This document shows positions 8,232 to 11,705 of a stretch of DNA of 11,705 bases, piece by piece (position 1 is the first letter of the stretch; every line of letters begins with the position of its first letter). Position numbers and translations under genes: made by a program. A model generated the notes under the pieces. It made no database searches. It was not told the origin of the DNA and worked only from the letters and a program-made list of their open reading frames with translations. The stretch lies in NCBI RefSeq assembly GCF_946479715.1, contig NZ_CAMLHF010000175.1, positions 1-11,705 on the forward strand. The letters run 5' to 3'. The DNA comes from an uncultured Pedobacter sp. (GTDB lineage Bacteria > Bacteroidota > Bacteroidia > Sphingobacteriales > Sphingobacteriaceae).

Positions 8232-8425
8232 CGGGATTTCGAATTATAGGTAAACGGGTTAATTATTTGGTTTATCAAAATTGGTCTAAAATGCGTTTTG
8301 CCTACCCCTTCTGAAAGGAGAATAAACCATGCGAAAAGGAATAATTTCCTGACTCCTTCTTTTAAAAAGTAAAATTTAACTAAATTCGTTCTAGTGAAGC
8401 GCCTTTAACATCATCTCCTAACCCT
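8232..8425. promoter_or_regulatory. Divergent promoter/operator region between efflux operon and araC-type gene
   Basis: This 194-nt gap must carry the start signals of both the minus-strand operon and the plus-strand regulator. Toward the regulator, TAAATTCG (8381-8388) differs by one base from the Bacteroidota -7 consensus TAnnTTTG and lies 37 nt before the ATG, though no clear -33 TTTG partner is seen. Toward the operon, CAATTTTG on the minus strand (8278-8285) is also one base off the consensus. An imperfect direct repeat, TTGGTTTA (8267-8274) and TTGGTCTA (8281-8288), overlaps the latter and could be an operator. These sites are weak pattern matches; only the presence of a divergent control region is well supported. 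Confidence 0.45.
8329..8352 (+). other. Candidate 7-codon leader ORF (MRKGIIS) with a strong ribosome site
   Basis: ATG at 8329 opens a seven-codon frame ending in TGA (8350-8352). It is preceded at 8-nt spacing by AAGGAG (8315-8320), a near-ideal Shine-Dalgarno sequence. The other genes in this window lack such strong sites, so it stands out. It lies 73 nt upstream of the AraC-type gene and in a different frame. It could be a translated leader influencing the regulator, or a chance match; no attenuator-like hairpin pair was clearly seen. If transcription starts near 8390, as the TAAATTCG match suggests, this frame would not be in that mRNA. Confidence 0.2.
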
Positions 8426-9373
8426 ATGAACGACAATGAATTAAAAGCACCCCTTCTTACAGATCTCTCAGAAACCTGCGAGTTGCACTATACTGACGAA
8501 TTAGGTGCATCGGGCTATATGAACATCAGTGAAATAAAAATTGATGGCGCAGATATTTTTGCCGCGAGCTGCAAACAGGAGCATGAAATTACCATGCGGG
8601 AGCAAACAGAAACGCCTACTCTAAACATGTATTTTTCGTTACAAGGACAAAGTGCGGCATGGGAAGCGCAAAGCAAGGACAGGTATGTGCTGAATGACAA
8701 TGAGCACGTGATTTCGTTTATGCCAAGTTTTGATGGGTATTATGCATTGAGCAGTCCGGAGATCAAGAGTTTTGGCATTTCGCTGTATGAACCCTTCTTT
8801 CGCAGGCTATTTGCGACGGATATGGATTGTTTAAAGCGGTTCTGGGATAAAGTGGATGCCGGGAAGATGGCAGAAATTTCGAAACATGCCTTGCCGGTAA
8901 CCGCTAAACAGCAGCTGCTGATTAATGAAATGCAGCAATGTGTTTATTCAGGACATATGAAACAGTTGTTTTTTGAATCTAAAATTATTGAGCTTTTTCT
9001 ACTCCAGGCGGAACAGGCGGATAGTTTAGATGGGCAGAAACCCATTAAAATAGAACGTCATAATGTAGATAAGCTGCATGCTGCAAAACAGTTTGTTCAG
9101 CAAAGAATGTTTGACCCGTTAACCTTAAACGGAATTGCGCGTGAGGCGGGGCTAAATGAGTTTATGCTTAAGAAAGGCTTTAAAGAGCTGTTCGGGCTAA
9201 CCGTATTTGGGTATTTAAATGAACTGAAAATGAATTACGCCCGACAAATGCTGCTTGATTCCAACTGTACCGTATATGAAGCTGCTTATACCATAGGATA
9301 TAATGAACCTTATAACTTCTCTAAAGCCTTTAAAAAGCATTTTGGATATTCGCCCGGTGAGTTAAAAAGATAA
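8426..9373 (+). CDS. AraC-family transcriptional regulator
   Basis: DNA-binding regulator of 315 aa with the usual AraC/XylS layout. The divergent N-terminal sensing part (about 1-200) shows no recognisable ligand motif. The C-terminal domain (about 215-315) has two helix-turn-helix units: the first around LTLNGIAREAGLNEFMLKKG (232-251), the second around 281-302, ending in the family hallmark NFSKAFKKHFGYSPGE (297-312). The FKELFGLTVFGYL segment (252-264) recalls PchR-like Bacteroidota regulators, but sensing of iron or a siderophore cannot be claimed. It is transcribed divergently from the UvrA-like/efflux operon across 194 nt, the classic position for a local regulator, so control of that operon is the natural inference. 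The ATG at 8426 has no Shine-Dalgarno, as usual in this phylum. Confidence 0.93.
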   Translation: MNDNELKAPLLTDLSETCELHYTDELGASGYMNISEIKIDGADIFAASCKQEHEITMREQTETPTLNMYFSLQGQSAAWEAQSKDRYVLNDNEHVISFMPSFDGYYALSSPEIKSFGISLYEPFFRRLFATDMDCLKRFWDKVDAGKMAEISKHALPVTAKQQLLINEMQQCVYSGHMKQLFFESKIIELFLLQAEQADSLDGQKPIKIERHNVDKLHAAKQFVQQRMFDPLTLNGIAREAGLNEFMLKKGFKELFGLTVFGYLNELKMNYARQMLLDSNCTVYEAAYTIGYNEPYNFSKAFKKHFGYSPGELKR

Positions 9374-9410
9374 TTCCATAGATTTGTCGGATAACATAAA
9401 AAAGCTAGAT

Positions 9411-11186
9411 ATGACTTATCCGGAAAAACTGAGCGCGATACGTAAACAAATGCAAGCCGACAATGTACAGGCTTATATTATTCCATCTGCAGATCCACAC
9501 ATTAGCGAATACCTGCCAGAACATTATAAATGCATCCCTTTTGCTTCCGGCTTTACAGGATCGGCAGGTACATTGGTAATAACGGCTGATTTTGCAGGCT
9601 TATGGGCCGACTTCCGTTATTTTGAGCAGGCTGCTGAACAATTAGAAAACAGTGGCTTTGAGTTGGTGAAACAAAAAGTTCAGCATGCTCCTGAATATAT
9701 TCAATGGCTTATTGAAAAGCTGGACAGTGGTGCTGTAGTTGCCAGCAATGAGAAATTGCTGTCGCTGCTTTTAGGAGATCTGTTTACACAACAGTTTTCG
9801 GTTAAGAACATCAGTTTGGCCAATAAAGATTATTTAAGCGCTATTTGGGAAAACAGACCTGAACTGCCAAATCAAAGTGCATTTTTGATAGCAGAAAAGC
9901 ATATCGGACAATCGGTAAGCAGTAAGCTTGCAGAAGTTCGTTCGGCACTGAGCAAACAAGGTGCGGCTTATCATTTAATATCGTCGTTAGATGATATGGC
10001 CTGGCTATTTAATATCCGCGGCAATGATGTGAGCTACAACCCTGTGGTTTTAAGTTTTGCATTAATTAACCAGGATCATGCTAAAATATTCATCAACCCG
10101 GATAAGCTAAGTGCTGATGATAAAGCGCAGTTGTTAAAAGAGGGTGTAGAAGTATTTGATTACGAAGAAATAGAGGATGCTTTAAAAAGGATTCCGGAGA
10201 ATAGCTCCATATTTATTGACCCGAAACGGAACTGTTTTGCCTATGCTAAGTTGATTCCGGAAACGGTTAGGGTTGTGAAAGACACCAACCCATCTACCCA
10301 GCTTAAAGCCATTAAAAACGAGACAGAACTGGCCAATACGCGCACTGCAATGATTAAAGACGGTGTTGCGATTACCCGTTTCCTGAAATGGCTTTCGGAA
10401 AACATTGGAAAAACTTTAATTACTGAACTTTCTGCAGCTGCTGAATTACGTAAGTTCAGAGCGGCCCAGGAAGGATTTGCTGGAGATAGTTTTAATACGA
10501 TCAGTGCTTACAAAGCGCATGGTGCTTTGCCTCATTATGGTGCATCGGAAGAAAGCAATTCGGAAGTAAAAGCTGAGGGGCTGTTTCTGGTAGATTCCGG
10601 CGGCCAGTATTTTTACGGAACAACGGATATTACGCGTACCATCCCAATGGGAAACAATACGGAAGAAGAAAAAACTGATTATACGCTGGTATTGAAAGGA
10701 ATGATTGACGGATGTAAGTCGCGCTTTCCAAAAGGTACGTGTGGCTATCAGATCGATGCGATAACGCGTAAACCGCTATGGGATTATGCGATTAACTATG
10801 GTCATGGAACCGGGCATGGTGTAGGTTATTTTTTAAATGTACATGAAGGCCCGCAGGTATTTAACCCAACTGCAACACCTGTTGCCATTGAACTGGGAAT
10901 GATCACCTCTGTTGAACCTGGAATTTACCGTCCGGGGAAACATGGTATCAGAATTGAAAATCTGGTAAATACCATTAAGGATGTAAGCAACGAGTTTAAT
11001 GAATTTTATGCTTTTGAGTGTTTAACTATTGCGCCGATAAGCACTAAAATTGTTAAAAAGGATTTACTGGAACAAAATCAGATTGACTGGCTTAATGGCT
11101 ATAATGCGTTGGTTTTTGAGAAACTTAGTCCGTTTTTGAGTGAAGAAGAAAGGGTGTGGCTGAAAGAGGATACTAAAGCAATTTAG
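9411..11186 (+). CDS. Xaa-Pro aminopeptidase (aminopeptidase P), M24B metallopeptidase
   Basis: Removes N-terminal residues that precede proline; probably cytoplasmic, as no signal peptide is seen. It follows the three-domain, eukaryote-like aminopeptidase P plan of about 600 residues: two creatinase-like N-terminal domains (the first with IPSADPHISEYLP) and a C-terminal pita-bread catalytic domain. Numbered from the ATG at 9411 (591 aa), the dinuclear metal ligands are D395 (VDSGGQYFYGTTDITRT), D406, H469 (GHGTGHGVGYFLNVHEG), E502 (TSVEPGIY) and E516 (GIRIENL). Their spacing matches human XPNPEP1 almost residue for residue, so the enzyme should be active. An in-frame TTG at 9384 would add nine residues (600 aa), but the ATG start (MTYPEKLSAIR) looks more like homologues. 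It lies 37 nt after the AraC-type gene and may be co-transcribed with it; a functional link to efflux is not evident. Confidence 0.94.
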   Translation: MTYPEKLSAIRKQMQADNVQAYIIPSADPHISEYLPEHYKCIPFASGFTGSAGTLVITADFAGLWADFRYFEQAAEQLENSGFELVKQKVQHAPEYIQWLIEKLDSGAVVASNEKLLSLLLGDLFTQQFSVKNISLANKDYLSAIWENRPELPNQSAFLIAEKHIGQSVSSKLAEVRSALSKQGAAYHLISSLDDMAWLFNIRGNDVSYNPVVLSFALINQDHAKIFINPDKLSADDKAQLLKEGVEVFDYEEIEDALKRIPENSSIFIDPKRNCFAYAKLIPETVRVVKDTNPSTQLKAIKNETELANTRTAMIKDGVAITRFLKWLSENIGKTLITELSAAAELRKFRAAQEGFAGDSFNTISAYKAHGALPHYGASEESNSEVKAEGLFLVDSGGQYFYGTTDITRTIPMGNNTEEEKTDYTLVLKGMIDGCKSRFPKGTCGYQIDAITRKPLWDYAINYGHGTGHGVGYFLNVHEGPQVFNPTATPVAIELGMITSVEPGIYRPGKHGIRIENLVNTIKDVSNEFNEFYAFECLTIAPISTKIVKKDLLEQNQIDWLNGYNALVFEKLSPFLSEEERVWLKEDTKAI

Positions 11187-11212
11187 CAATTCTCTTCAAA
11201 AGCTGCATTAAC

Positions 11213-11250
11213 ATGCGCTGAAAAAGCGCATATGAACGCCAGGCTTTTTC
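11213..11250 (+). terminator. Candidate terminator downstream of the aminopeptidase gene
   Basis: Two overlapping hairpins are possible. One is a perfect 7-bp stem, ATGCGCT (11213-11219) with AGCGCAT (11225-11231), around a GAAAA loop. The other pairs GAAAAAGC (11220-11227) with GCTTTTTC (11243-11250). They share bases, so only one can form at a time. They start 27 nt after the aminopeptidase stop. The T-run at 11245-11249 is 13 nt from the first stem, so neither is a textbook intrinsic terminator. Confidence 0.4.
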
Positions 11251-11316
11251 TGAGAACAACTAAATTTTAACCCACTTCAGGAAAGGGAGAAAATAAAAAT
11301 AGCAGCAAGGTATTGC

Positions 11317-11388
11317 CGTCATCTCGACTTTAGGAGAGATCTCTTACAGTAGCATAACCAAGAGATCTCTCCTAAAGTCGAGATGACG
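11317..11388. repeat. Perfect 29-bp inverted repeat with 14-nt loop (dispersed palindromic element)
   Basis: The arms 11317-11345 and 11360-11388 are exact reverse complements over 29 nt (outer end CGTCATCTCGAC, inner end AGATCTCTT), separated by 14 nt (11346-11359). The AGAGATCTCT inside each arm is itself palindromic. The element lies between convergent genes, the usual place for REP-like sequences, and a related arm occurs at 1-36. Transcribed from either side it would fold into a very stable hairpin and could block read-through, but no U-tract follows on either strand. There is no coding capacity or visible target-site duplication. Confidence 0.85.
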
Positions 11389-11532
11389 AAAAAGCATGAG
11401 GAAGAAGCATGACTTATTACACCTGCTTTCCTGAAAAAATTAATGTGCTTCGAAGACATGCAAATGTTTTGCCCTTCAGCAAAAGATTTGAGGATGAGAA
11501 GAACATTGGTTTTTTCACCTTTACCTTTAGCT

Positions 11533-11705
<173 letters not shown>

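Larger units (their letters stand above)
11187..11532. other. 346-nt intergenic spacer between convergent genes
   Basis: The aminopeptidase (plus) and dehydrogenase (minus) genes converge on this stretch. It contains overlapping small hairpins at 11213-11250, a perfect 29-bp inverted repeat at 11317-11388, and a short hexamer-like tandem (CCTTTA/GCTTTA) at 11518-11535. A plus-strand open frame at 11409-11594 has no recognisable protein features and runs antisense into the dehydrogenase, so it is not called. No RNA gene is recognised. Confidence 0.7.

Noticed and set aside
9384..9410. TTG start for the aminopeptidase
   Set aside because: The added nine residues do not resemble the start of the family, while ATG at 9411 gives the familiar N-terminus; kept as an alternative only.
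11317..11388. CRISPR or insertion-sequence end
   Set aside because: Only one unit with a 14-nt loop is present, there is no repeat-spacer series and no transposase gene in the window.

Overview
The window looks like chromosomal DNA of a Bacteroidota member, most likely Sphingobacteriaceae (Pedobacter-like). This rests on moderate GC, A-rich translation starts with little Shine-Dalgarno sequence, the RND/MFP/TolC protein style, and a 'GTCATCTCGAC...GGAGAGATCTC' type palindromic repeat that I associate from memory with this family. The genus is an inference; no rRNA or other marker gene is present.

Layout. Positions 1-108 hold a partial or degenerate repeat arm and a terminator-like hairpin. 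Positions 8231 down to 109 (minus strand) form a tight four-gene operon, in transcription order: a short UvrA-like ABC ATPase (755 aa), a TolC-type outer-membrane factor (448 aa), a lipoprotein membrane fusion protein (366 aa) and an RND inner-membrane pump (1124 aa). Gaps are 12, 17 and 3 nt. A 194-nt divergent intergenic region (8232-8425) separates the operon from a plus-strand AraC-family regulator (8426-9373). A cytosolic-type Xaa-Pro aminopeptidase (9411-11186) follows 37 nt later. A 346-nt spacer then holds overlapping small hairpins and a perfect 29-bp inverted repeat. The right edge cuts the C-terminal part of a minus-strand short-chain dehydrogenase (11533-11705).

How it may work together. 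The last three operon genes encode all parts of a tripartite envelope efflux pump. The leading gene is not a standard repair UvrA: it keeps both ATPase halves and the CxxC zinc modules but has lost the UvrB-binding domain. That resembles UvrA-like self-resistance proteins of the DrrC type, which are thought to release DNA-bound drugs. The inferred model is a two-step detoxification module, in which the UvrA-like protein strips a DNA-binding compound and the pump expels it, possibly controlled by the divergent AraC regulator. The model is testable but not shown by sequence alone. The pump also carries an apparent extra transmembrane hairpin and an Arg in place of the usual TM10 Lys. The aminopeptidase and dehydrogenase look like ordinary neighbours.
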